This document shows, one piece after another, positions 1-7,506 of a DNA stretch of 12,496 nucleotides (positions are counted from its first letter, which is position 1; the number at the start of each line of letters is the position of its first letter). The stretch comes from an uncultured Gardnerella sp. GTDB lineage: Bacteria; Actinomycetota; Actinomycetes; Actinomycetales; Bifidobacteriaceae. The notes beneath the pieces were generated by a model. It searched no databases. It worked only from the letters and a program-made list of their open reading frames with translations, and had not been told where the DNA came from. Where the stretch lies: contig CAMYPN010000027.1 in the NCBI GenBank assembly GCA_947292085.1, positions 1 through 12,496 of the forward strand, in the 5' to 3' direction. The translations under genes and the position numbers were made by a program.

Positions 1-1587
1 CGTGGCAAGAATATTGCTATGGTCTTCCAGGATCCTCTTTCCGCGCTTACTCCAGTTTTCTCTATTGGAGATCAGCTTAAGGAAGCTCTTGTAATTCACA
101 ATCCTCATATGACTGCGGAGCAGATTCGCGAACGTTCTATTGAGCTTCTAAATTTGGTCGGTATTACTAGACCAGAGGAACGTTTGAAAGCTTTCCCTCA
201 TGAGTTTTCTGGTGGTATGCGTCAGCGCGTTATGATTGCTATGGCTATTGCTAACAATCCAGATATTATTATTGCTGATGAGCCTACTACTGCTTTGGAT
301 GTGACTATTCAGGCTCAGGTTTTGGATGTTTTGAAGAAAGCACAGCGTGAAACTGGTGCTGCAATGATCTTCATTACTCACGATTTAGGTGTTATCGCCG
401 GTGTTGCTGATGAAGTTATTGTTATGTATGCAGGACATTTGGTTGAGCATAATAGCGTAGAAGAGATTTTTGCTCACCCAACTCAGCCTTATACCATTGG
501 TTTGCTTGGTGCTGTTCCTCGCGTTGATCAGAAGCGCACTCGTCGCTTGACACCAATTTCTAAACCAACTATGGATATGCTTGTTGAAAGCGAAAAGTCC
601 GGTGACGATAGCTCCATGATTGGCCTTGAGGCTGAAAGTGAAACTGTTCGTAGCTTGATGCGTGAAGAAACTGAAACGCCGATTAAGCCTATTTTTGATG
701 GTATTCCTCGTGAGCAGAGAGATATCGTGCTGGATGTAAAGCATTTAGTTAAAACTTTCCCTGTAACTGGCGGCGGTTTCTTACGTCGTAAAGTTGGTGA
801 AGTTCGCGCAGTTAATGACGTAAGTCTTGAAGTTCGCGAAGGCGAGACTGTGGCTTTGGTGGGTGAGTCTGGTTCTGGAAAGTCCACCACGTTAATGGAG
901 ATTATGAGCTTAAAGAAGCCTGAGTCTGGTTCTATTCGCGTTTTTGGCACTGATCTGAACGATAAGCTCACTCGCGATGAAAAGCGAGTTCTTCGCTCTA
1001 AGATTCAGTACGTGTTCCAGGATCCTATGAGCTCACTTGATCCTCGTATGCTTGTTTACGATATTTTGGCTGAGCCTTTACATGTGCAGCATAAGTCAAG
1101 GGATGAGATTCGTGATCGTATTGCGGAGCTTATGCAGTTGGTTGAGTTGAATCCAGATCAGGTTGATAGATTCCCAACTCAGTTCTCTGGTGGTCAACGT
1201 CAGCGTATCGCTATTGCTCGCGCTTTGGCTGTGAACCCTAAGTTGCTTCTTCTCGATGAACCTGTATCTGCATTGGATGTTTCTATTCAGGCAGGTATTA
1301 TCAACTTGCTTGAGGATTTGCAAGATAAGCTTGGTGTTGCTTATTTGTTCGTGGCTCATAATATGGCTGTAGTTCGTCACATTTCTAGCCGTATTGCAGT
1401 TATGTATCACGGGCGAATTGTGGAATCTGGTGAGACTGATGCTGTGTTTGATAATCCTCAGCATCCGTACACAAAGGCTCTGATTAGTGCTGTGCCAATT
1501 CCAGATCCTACTGTTGAGAAGCATCGTCAGCGTATTATTCTTTCTGAAGAAGATAATTTTGATGATGTTCCAAGTATTCTGAACTAG
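1..1587 (+). CDS. Di/oligopeptide ABC importer, fused double ATPase (DppD-DppF type), 5' partial
   Basis: This is the energy-coupling ATPase of a peptide importer: two nucleotide-binding domains (NBDs) in one chain, acting on the cytoplasmic face. The reading frame is open from base 1, so the start and the Walker A of NBD1 are off the left edge. Numbering from the ATG at 19, NBD1 retains the Q-loop (VFQDP, 2-6), signature FSGGMRQR (63-70), Walker B IIIADE (83-88) and switch His (ITHD, H121), followed by an oligopeptide-transporter C-terminal motif (HPTQPYTIGLL, 153-163). A linker of about 70 charged residues follows. NBD2 is complete: Walker A GESGSGKST (282-290), Q-loop VFQDP, signature FSGGQRQR (389-396), Walker B LLLLDE (409-414), switch His in AHN (H447) and the HPYTKALISAVP motif (482-493). 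All catalytic residues present look intact. Permease genes are presumably upstream. The specific peptide substrate cannot be told. Confidence 0.93.
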   Translation, partial: RGKNIAMVFQDPLSALTPVFSIGDQLKEALVIHNPHMTAEQIRERSIELLNLVGITRPEERLKAFPHEFSGGMRQRVMIAMAIANNPDIIIADEPTTALDVTIQAQVLDVLKKAQRETGAAMIFITHDLGVIAGVADEVIVMYAGHLVEHNSVEEIFAHPTQPYTIGLLGAVPRVDQKRTRRLTPISKPTMDMLVESEKSGDDSSMIGLEAESETVRSLMREETETPIKPIFDGIPREQRDIVLDVKHLVKTFPVTGGGFLRRKVGEVRAVNDVSLEVREGETVALVGESGSGKSTTLMEIMSLKKPESGSIRVFGTDLNDKLTRDEKRVLRSKIQYVFQDPMSSLDPRMLVYDILAEPLHVQHKSRDEIRDRIAELMQLVELNPDQVDRFPTQFSGGQRQRIAIARALAVNPKLLLLDEPVSALDVSIQAGIINLLEDLQDKLGVAYLFVAHNMAVVRHISSRIAVMYHGRIVESGETDAVFDNPQHPYTKALISAVPIPDPTVEKHRQRIILSEEDNFDDVPSILN

Positions 1588-1634
1588 CATTTGTTTGTTT
1601 ATCTAAACATTTGTTTATAAGAATTTAGGTTTAG

Positions 1635-1673
1635 AAAAATCGCGTGTGTCATGTCGACATGCGCGATTTTTTT
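1635..1673 (+). terminator. Intrinsic terminator of the peptide ATPase gene
   Basis: A 16-bp stem (1635-1650 with 1656-1671, two G-U wobbles) with a 5-nt loop runs into seven T's (1667-1673). The 5' arm starts with an A-run, so the outer stem overlaps the U-tract. It lies 47 bases after the stop codon. It should separate the ATPase transcript from the downstream binding-protein gene. Confidence 0.85.
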
Positions 1674-1859
1674 CGTTCAATCTTGAAAAAATCAAAAAAA
1701 GTAAAATATTTTGTTTTTTATATGATTTTAACTAAAAAATTTTCTGTATGTTGATTTTTTAATAATGAATTGTAGCTTTTTAGCGTAAATACCGAATAAC
1801 AAAAGTTGATATACACATTTTTTTAAAAAACTCGTAACACAAAATGTCAGAAGATTGGC
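1674..1859. other. AT-rich intergenic region without a recognisable gene
   Basis: Together with the terminator and promoter this makes a gene-free stretch of 327 bases (1588-1914). It is dominated by A- and T-runs (for example around 1680-1745 and 1816-1830). I find no credible ORF, tRNA or stable hairpin in it. It most likely serves as upstream promoter region, with A-tracts that could bend DNA or act as UP-like elements for the strong lipoprotein promoter; that role is inferred. Confidence 0.5.
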
Positions 1860-1865
1860 TATACT
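1860..1865 (+). promoter_or_regulatory. Probable -10 box of the peptide-binding lipoprotein gene
   Basis: TATACT differs from the consensus TATAAT at one position and lies about 50 bases before the chosen start. No good -35 hexamer sits 16-18 bases upstream. A TG dinucleotide two bases above the hexamer resembles a near-miss extended -10. Transcription from here would begin near 1872, which would exclude the alternative upstream TTG start at 1855 and supports the start at 1915. Confidence 0.5.
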
Positions 1866-1914
1866 CTACACACATACCGGAAGAATGGACATCATCCGGG
1901 GAATGAGAGGAATC

Positions 1915-3651
1915 ATGAAAAATACAAATGCAGGTAAACTCACTGTATTTGCTGCAGCTGCTCTTTCAGTAGCAATGCTACTTGGAGCATGCGGTGGCTC
2001 TGGCAAGTCTGGAAAGGCTACAATCACTGAGTCTCCAGCTGGTGTTGACACATCCTACACTGGTGCACTCCCGATGCCAGATATAAACAAGCGTTACGAT
2101 AATCCACAGCCACGTGAAAACGTTAAGGATGGCGGCACTTACACAGTAGCTATGCCAACTATCGGTCCAAACTGGAATTACGCTTCTAATGACGGTAACT
2201 CTAGTTACATGGCTACTTTGTGGAGCTTCTACCAGCCAAATCTTATGGCTTACGACACTGTAAAGGGTGAAAAGATTAAGTACAATCCTGACTACATCAC
2301 TTCTGTGAAGAAAGTCAGCGATAATCCACTCGTAGTTCAGTACAACTTGAATCCAAAAGCAAAGTGGAATGATGGCACTGACATCGACTGGACTGCTTTC
2401 AAGGCAACCTGGCAAACTATGAACGGTGCAGATCCTGATTACTCAGTGGCTTCCACTGAAGGCTATGACTGCATTAAGAGCGTTGAGAAGGGCTCTAATC
2501 CAAAGCAGGTTGTTGTAACCTACGATAAGCCATGCGCCACTTGGGAATTGCTCTTTGCTCCACTCGTTAACCCGAAGTCAGTGGATGTTAAGACCTTCAA
2601 CCAAGGCTGGGTTGACAATCCTCACAACGAATGGGCTGCAGGTCCATTCAAGATTCAGTCTGCTACCGAAGATCAGGTTGTTTTCGTGCGTAACCCTAAG
2701 TGGTGGGGCAAGAAGGCAAAGCTTGACAAGGTTGTTGTGAAGCGTATGGAAGATACTGCTTCTATGAACGCTTTCAAGAATGGCGAAATTGACGCTGTAA
2801 CAGATGCCATCAGCTCTAAGGAACAGATCACTACCGCTCGTAGTGTTAAGGATGCTCAGCTTCGTTACGGCTACAGCACCAAGATTCGCGTGTTGAACTT
2901 CAACGGTACGGCTGGTGCTCTTAAGGATAAGGCTGTTCGTAAGGCTGTTGTTCAGGCATTCGATCCAGCTACATACAACAAGATTCAGTTCCAGGGTATG
3001 AACTGGAAGAGTGAGCAGCCAGGTTCTGAGCTTCTCTCCATGTTCCAGGAAGGCTACAAGAATAATCTTCCAGCAGAAGCCAAGTACAACGTTGCTAACG
3101 CAAAGAAGACTCTTGAAGCTGCTGGCTATAAGATGGGCAGCGATGGCTACTATGCTAAGGATGGTAAGACACTTGAGGTTTCCTTCACCTTCTTCGGTGA
3201 CGATTCTCTCCAGGCTGCTCTTGCTAATGCATTCCAGGCCATGATGAAGAAGGCCGGCATCAAGTGCAAGACCGTAAACCAGCCTGCTGCTAAGTTCCAG
3301 AAGGTTGTTGCAGCTCACAATTACGAAGTTCTTCCATTGGCATGGCAGTCCACATCACCATTGAGCTTCTTGTCTGCAGCAAGCCAGGTTTACAAGTCTG
3401 ATAGTGATTCCAACCTCGGTCTCGTTGGCAATAAGAAGATTGATGAAGTCCTCGCCAAGGTTGGTAAGACCTACGATTACAAGGAACAGACTGATTATGC
3501 TAACAAGGCTGAATCTATGGCCTTCGCAGAGTATGGCACAATCCCAGTTTCTGCTCCTCCAATCTACCATATTTACAAGAAGGGCTTTGCTAACGCAGGT
3601 CCTGCAGGATATGCAAGCGTCTACCCAGAAGATATGGGTTGGCAGAAGTGA
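1915..3651 (+). CDS. Peptide ABC transporter substrate-binding lipoprotein (SBP family 5)
   Basis: This extracytoplasmic solute-binding protein captures di/oligopeptides and delivers them to a membrane permease. At 578 residues it fits the family-5 (OppA/DppA-like) size range. The N-terminus is a lipoprotein signal: basic MKNTNAGK, a hydrophobic run (9-22), then lipobox L23-G24-A25-C26, giving a lipid-anchored Cys26. A Gly/Ser-rich flexible stretch follows, then the family-typical pattern around residues 145-170 (LNPKAKWNDGTDIDWTAFKATW). The start was chosen because AGAGG (1906-1910) is well spaced before ATG 1915 and the signal peptide begins there; a longer frame from TTG 1855 would bury the signal peptide and overlap the promoter. 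It has its own promoter and terminator. Codons are strongly biased (AAG for Lys, AAC, TTC, CGT) unlike the exporter genes that follow, which suggests high expression. Ligand specificity is unknown; partnering with the upstream ATPase is inferred from proximity. Confidence 0.93.
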   Translation: MKNTNAGKLTVFAAAALSVAMLLGACGGSGKSGKATITESPAGVDTSYTGALPMPDINKRYDNPQPRENVKDGGTYTVAMPTIGPNWNYASNDGNSSYMATLWSFYQPNLMAYDTVKGEKIKYNPDYITSVKKVSDNPLVVQYNLNPKAKWNDGTDIDWTAFKATWQTMNGADPDYSVASTEGYDCIKSVEKGSNPKQVVVTYDKPCATWELLFAPLVNPKSVDVKTFNQGWVDNPHNEWAAGPFKIQSATEDQVVFVRNPKWWGKKAKLDKVVVKRMEDTASMNAFKNGEIDAVTDAISSKEQITTARSVKDAQLRYGYSTKIRVLNFNGTAGALKDKAVRKAVVQAFDPATYNKIQFQGMNWKSEQPGSELLSMFQEGYKNNLPAEAKYNVANAKKTLEAAGYKMGSDGYYAKDGKTLEVSFTFFGDDSLQAALANAFQAMMKKAGIKCKTVNQPAAKFQKVVAAHNYEVLPLAWQSTSPLSFLSAASQVYKSDSDSNLGLVGNKKIDEVLAKVGKTYDYKEQTDYANKAESMAFAEYGTIPVSAPPIYHIYKKGFANAGPAGYASVYPEDMGWQK

Positions 3652-3698
3652 GTAAAATCTTAAGATTGCATAATATTATGTGAACTTAAAGTTTTACT
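3651..3698. repeat. Cluster of short palindromes after the lipoprotein gene
   Basis: Two perfect 12-bp palindromes lie side by side, AATCTTAAGATT (3656-3667) and CATAATATTATG (3669-3680). AACTT-A-AAGTT (3683-3693) follows. The group is bracketed by the 7-bp inverted repeat AGTAAAA (3651-3657) / TTTTACT (3692-3698). It begins at the stop codon and precedes the terminator. In RNA the brackets and inner dyads could fold as a multi-hairpin 3' end; in DNA they could be protein sites. AT-richness raises the chance of coincidence. Confidence 0.4.
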
Positions 3699-3715
3699 AA
3701 AACTATCTTGTATAC

Positions 3716-3755
3716 GTGTGGCGTGTAATCTTACGATTGCGCGCCACACATTTTT
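3716..3755 (+). terminator. Intrinsic terminator of the peptide-binding lipoprotein gene
   Basis: A 15-bp stem (3716-3730 with 3735-3749), GC-rich at its base with two wobble pairs, is closed by the tetraloop TTAC and followed by A and five T's (3751-3755). It lies 64 bases after the stop and separates the lipoprotein transcript from the ABC exporter operon. Confidence 0.9.
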
Positions 3756-3839
3756 GTCTAAGGTATAAAATTATTTAGTCTTTTCGCAAAAGCAAGGTCG
3801 TAAAAGTAAAGTCGCGAGAGAACAAGGAGAAAACAGCGC

Positions 3840-5654
3840 ATGTACGTAAACCCAACCAAACGCAAAGAAGCAAGTAACGTGCGCTGGATACTTCAATATT
3901 GCAAACCAGATATGTGGAAAGTTGGAGTATCTCTTATACTTTTTGTCATAAACGACACTATCGCAATGATTATGCCACTGCTATCCGGTTACATAGTCGA
4001 TCAAATTATTGTAGGACGTCACCACAATTTACTAACTCGCATATGCATACTGATGATAGTGCTAACAATATTTAGAGTCGGAACTCGCTATGCGTACCAA
4101 ATGCTTATGGAAAAGTTTGGTCAAAATGCAGTGTATAGACTCGTAAGTGACGAGTATGAAAAATTACATTCACTAGACTTTACATATTTTAATCACACGC
4201 GCACAGGCGACATTATGAGTCGCATGACTTCCGACACTGATGCAATTCGTCACGTTTTAAGCTGGGTATCATATCAAGCATTAGATTGTGTTGTTATGTT
4301 TATATGCGCTTTAAGTATTATGACAACAATCGAGTGGAGACTAGCATTAGCTTTAGCTGCCACAACTCCAATACTATTTTTACTTACACGAGCTCTTAGT
4401 AAAAAAGCTAGACCAAAATTCTTAGCAATTCGCGAATCATTCGCACGAATGAATTCCATGGTAGAAGAAAATATCGAAGGTAATCGCGTAGTAAAAGCTT
4501 TCGTGCGAGAATCTTTCGAGACGGAAAAATTCGATGAACGTAACGAAGATTATTTCCAGAGAAATATTACCTTGGCAAAAAACACTCAAAAATACATGCC
4601 TTGGATTGACGGCATGGGATTTATTCTAGAGCTTATAACAGTAGGCTTTGGCGGTTGGTTAGTATTAAACGGAAGTATGACTTTAGGTGCATTCGTAACA
4701 TTTAATAGCTTCCTGTGGATGCTTAATATGCCTGTAAGAATGACAGGATGGCTTATTAACGATTGGCAGAGATTCAATGCAGGATGCGTAAATATTCGCA
4801 AGTTGCTAACCGAAAAATCGCATATTGTTGATTCCAAATCTGCAAAAAAGCAAAGTGATATGCTTGGAGAAATTCGTTTTGAGCATGTTGACTTCGCTTT
4901 TCCAGATGATCAAGATGCGCCTATTTTGCACGATATTAATTTAGATGTTCCGGCAGGTAGCAAACTCGGTATTTTAGGCGAAACTGGTTCTGGAAAGTCA
5001 ACACTTGTAAGCCTTATTTCACGTTTTTATGATCCAACTAAAGGCAGAGTATTAATAGATGGAAAAGATATTAAGGATTGGCCGTTAGAAGTATTAAGAA
5101 GTAAAGTAAGTGTTGTTGCTCAGGAAACATTCCTGTTTTCCGACACTATTGCAGGAAATATTAGCTTCGGATTGCCTTCTGCTAATGAAAATAATGAGTC
5201 ATTCAGCAAAGATATTCGACGAGTTGCACGTATAGCTGCAGCAGATGAATTCATTATGAGCATGCCAGAAGGCTACGAAACAGTTGTAGGAGAACGAGGA
5301 GTAGGACTTTCTGGTGGGCAAAAACAAAGATTGAGTTTGGCTCGCGCTCTAGCAAATAATCCTGCAATTTTGATTATGGACGACACTACTTCTGCAGTAG
5401 ATATGGAAACAGAAGCACATATACAAAAAGAGTTGAAAAAACTTGACGGTACGCGCACAGTTATTACAATCGCGCATCGTATTTCATCAGTTAAAGATGC
5501 AGACATAATTGTTGTGCTAGATCACGGAAAAATAGTTGAACGCGGAACTCATGAGCAGCTTGTTGCAGCTCACGGACGGTACTGGGAAATTTACAGTAAG
5601 CAATTAGGCGTGCAAATCGGCAATGCTTCAGGATTTGAAACAAAAGGGGAGTAA
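3840..5654 (+). CDS. ABC exporter half-transporter, degenerate-site subunit of a probable heterodimer
   Basis: This is a membrane ABC exporter half (604 residues; type I/B-family fold, TMD then NBD) of the multidrug/lipid export class. About six membrane segments are visible (near 28-50, 66-84, 145-165, 166-185, 258-276, 281-300). NBD motifs are Walker A GETGSGKST (380-388), Q428, signature LSGGQ (490-494), Walker B LIMDD (511-515) and switch His546. The catalytic Glu after Walker B is replaced by Asp515, while the signature is canonical. This is the pattern of the non-catalytic half in heterodimeric exporters such as TM287/288 (family knowledge). AAGGAGA at 3824-3830 lies 9 bases before the ATG. 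A TATAAA at 3764-3769 could be its -10 but has no convincing -35. The next gene starts 2 bases after this stop, so the two are coupled. Substrate is unknown; no regulator gene is adjacent. Confidence 0.9.
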   Translation: MYVNPTKRKEASNVRWILQYCKPDMWKVGVSLILFVINDTIAMIMPLLSGYIVDQIIVGRHHNLLTRICILMIVLTIFRVGTRYAYQMLMEKFGQNAVYRLVSDEYEKLHSLDFTYFNHTRTGDIMSRMTSDTDAIRHVLSWVSYQALDCVVMFICALSIMTTIEWRLALALAATTPILFLLTRALSKKARPKFLAIRESFARMNSMVEENIEGNRVVKAFVRESFETEKFDERNEDYFQRNITLAKNTQKYMPWIDGMGFILELITVGFGGWLVLNGSMTLGAFVTFNSFLWMLNMPVRMTGWLINDWQRFNAGCVNIRKLLTEKSHIVDSKSAKKQSDMLGEIRFEHVDFAFPDDQDAPILHDINLDVPAGSKLGILGETGSGKSTLVSLISRFYDPTKGRVLIDGKDIKDWPLEVLRSKVSVVAQETFLFSDTIAGNISFGLPSANENNESFSKDIRRVARIAAADEFIMSMPEGYETVVGERGVGLSGGQKQRLSLARALANNPAILIMDDTTSAVDMETEAHIQKELKKLDGTRTVITIAHRISSVKDADIIVVLDHGKIVERGTHEQLVAAHGRYWEIYSKQLGVQIGNASGFETKGE

Positions 5655-5656
5655 CA

Positions 5657-7453
5657 GTGTCGAAACGCAACACATTCCGAGAAGACGAAAGTCAAGAAGA
5701 ACGCGTTAATGTGCGAGAACTGCTGCAAGTTCGAAAATATATGAAACCGTACTTATGGCAGTTGCTCCGCGTAATACTTGTAGTTATTAGCGGAAGCATA
5801 ATTATGACAGCAATGCCTATGATCACCAAAACACTCATAGACGTTGTTCTTCCGAGCAAAAATGTCACATACTTGTACGAAATTATCGCCGTATTTTCCG
5901 TGTTAATCATACTGTATGAGTTAGGTTTAGCATACAGAACATTAGCAATCACGCGTATTGGTCAGCTTATGATTAAAGATATGCGTCGAGATATTTTCAC
6001 GCATGTGCAATCATTATCTTTTGACTATTTTGATTCTCGTCCGCATGGGAAAATCTTAATTCGTATAGTGAACTACATAAATACGTTATCTGACACGCTC
6101 TCGTCAGGTTTAATTAACGTATTTTCGGATTTATTTGTACTTATTATAACCATGATCGCCATGTTCGTTATAGACTGGCGAATGGCGTTGTGGAGTCTTG
6201 TACTATTCCCACTATTTCTTATATGGACGCGCACGCTACAAATATTGCAGCGCAAAGCTTCACGCAAACTATCAAATAAGCAGAGTAATCTAAACGCATA
6301 CTTACACGAGTCGATTGCGGGAGTAAAAACTACACAAACTTTCGCAAGAGAAGCTGAACAATACGCTACTTTCCAAGAACAACAGTCAGATGTTCGTAGC
6401 GCGTGGATGCGTAATGTAAGTGTGCAAATGCTTTTATGGCCAGGAGCATTCATTATTGAAAGTGCTGCAATTTCTTTACTGTACTATGTAGGAATTTCAA
6501 ACATAGGAAATATGAATGTAAGCACTGGAACTCTTATAGCTTTCGTATGGTATTCAAGCACATTCTGGGAGCCGGTAGTAAATATTGGTAATTTTTATAC
6601 TCAGCTAGTTACTTGTTCAGTGTATCTTGAGCGCATTTTTGAAACGCTTAAAATCAAGCCAAATATTATCGACAAAGATGATGCCATAGAATTGCCGAAA
6701 ATTAAAGGCAAAGTGGACATAAATGATGTTGTATTCAGATATGAAGATGATGGAAAACCAATTTTGAATTTGGTTGATTTGCATGTTAAACCTGGTACTA
6801 CTGTGGCTCTAGTAGGGCCTACAGGTGCAGGAAAAACAACTCTCGTAAGTCTTCTTTCCAGATTCTATGACGTATCGGAAGGTTCAATTACCATAGACGG
6901 TCACGACGTGCGTTCAGTAACATTAGCCTCTTTGCGTAAACAAATGGGCGTTATGCTGCAAGACAGTTTTATTTTCAGCGGAACAATTCGTGAAAATATT
7001 CGATACGGTAAACTCGATGCAACTGACGAAGAAATCGAAGCTGCGGCTCGAGTAGTTCATGCGCACGAGTTTATTGAAGAATTGCCTAAAGGTTACGATA
7101 CGCAAATCGAGGAAAGAGGAGCAACTCTTTCTGCAGGACAAAGGCAACTTATATCTTTTGCAAGAGTTTTACTAGCAAACCCACGCATTTTGATTCTCGA
7201 CGAAGCAACAAGCAACATCGATACTCGCACAGAAGAAGCATTACAGGCTGGCTTAGCTCAGCTGCTAAAAAATCGCACTTCTTTCGTAATTGCGCACAGA
7301 CTTTCAACAATTGAAAACGCTGATTTGATTTGCGTAATAGACCATGGGCAAATTATGGAACGTGGCACGCACAATGAACTTATGGCCGCAAAAGGATCGT
7401 ATTATCGTCTTGTTCAATCGCAGTATGCTGCAATTCGTCAAGCGGTTGCGTGA
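5657..7453 (+). CDS. ABC exporter half-transporter, catalytic-site partner subunit
   Basis: This is the second half (598 residues, TMD-NBD) of the exporter encoded with the preceding gene. Membrane segments are visible near 35-57, 73-93, 153-172, 176-192, 262-280 and 289-306. NBD motifs are Walker A GPTGAGKTT (387-395), Q435, signature LSAGQ (491-495, Ala for the usual second Gly position), Walker B ILILDE (511-516) with catalytic Glu516, and switch His547. Together the two subunits predict one consensus ATP site (this Walker A/B plus the partner's LSGGQ) and one degenerate site (the partner's Asp515 plus this LSAGQ). The start is GTG 5657, preceded by GGGGAG (5646-5651) that overlaps the end of the upstream gene. 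The tight 2-base gap supports equimolar expression of the heterodimer. The exported compound is not deducible from sequence. Confidence 0.9.
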   Translation: MSKRNTFREDESQEERVNVRELLQVRKYMKPYLWQLLRVILVVISGSIIMTAMPMITKTLIDVVLPSKNVTYLYEIIAVFSVLIILYELGLAYRTLAITRIGQLMIKDMRRDIFTHVQSLSFDYFDSRPHGKILIRIVNYINTLSDTLSSGLINVFSDLFVLIITMIAMFVIDWRMALWSLVLFPLFLIWTRTLQILQRKASRKLSNKQSNLNAYLHESIAGVKTTQTFAREAEQYATFQEQQSDVRSAWMRNVSVQMLLWPGAFIIESAAISLLYYVGISNIGNMNVSTGTLIAFVWYSSTFWEPVVNIGNFYTQLVTCSVYLERIFETLKIKPNIIDKDDAIELPKIKGKVDINDVVFRYEDDGKPILNLVDLHVKPGTTVALVGPTGAGKTTLVSLLSRFYDVSEGSITIDGHDVRSVTLASLRKQMGVMLQDSFIFSGTIRENIRYGKLDATDEEIEAAARVVHAHEFIEELPKGYDTQIEERGATLSAGQRQLISFARVLLANPRILILDEATSNIDTRTEEALQAGLAQLLKNRTSFVIAHRLSTIENADLICVIDHGQIMERGTHNELMAAKGSYYRLVQSQYAAIRQAVA

Positions 7454-7506
7454 GCGTGAAATAAGTGTTTGCGCGAGTGTGAAGCTGCGTGAGTAAACTA
7501 AACAGT

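Noticed and set aside
528..971. Antisense open frame of 147 codons over the peptide ATPase
   Set aside because: It lies entirely inside the conserved ATPase, and its Ser/Thr/Pro-rich translation is typical of an antisense shadow.
1855..1914. Upstream in-frame extension of the lipoprotein gene from TTG 1855
   Set aside because: It would place 20 residues ahead of a clear lipoprotein signal peptide and start before the probable -10 box at 1860-1865; ATG 1915 has a good ribosome binding site.
2578..3318. Long antisense open frame (246 codons) on the minus strand
   Set aside because: It is a shadow of the codon-biased lipoprotein gene; its translation shows no recognisable domain, and the plus-strand protein is clearly real.
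5343..5410. Loss of the catalytic Glu in the first exporter subunit as a sign of a dying gene
   Set aside because: The replacement is Asp, all other motifs are intact, and the partner has the complementary change, as in functional heterodimeric exporters.
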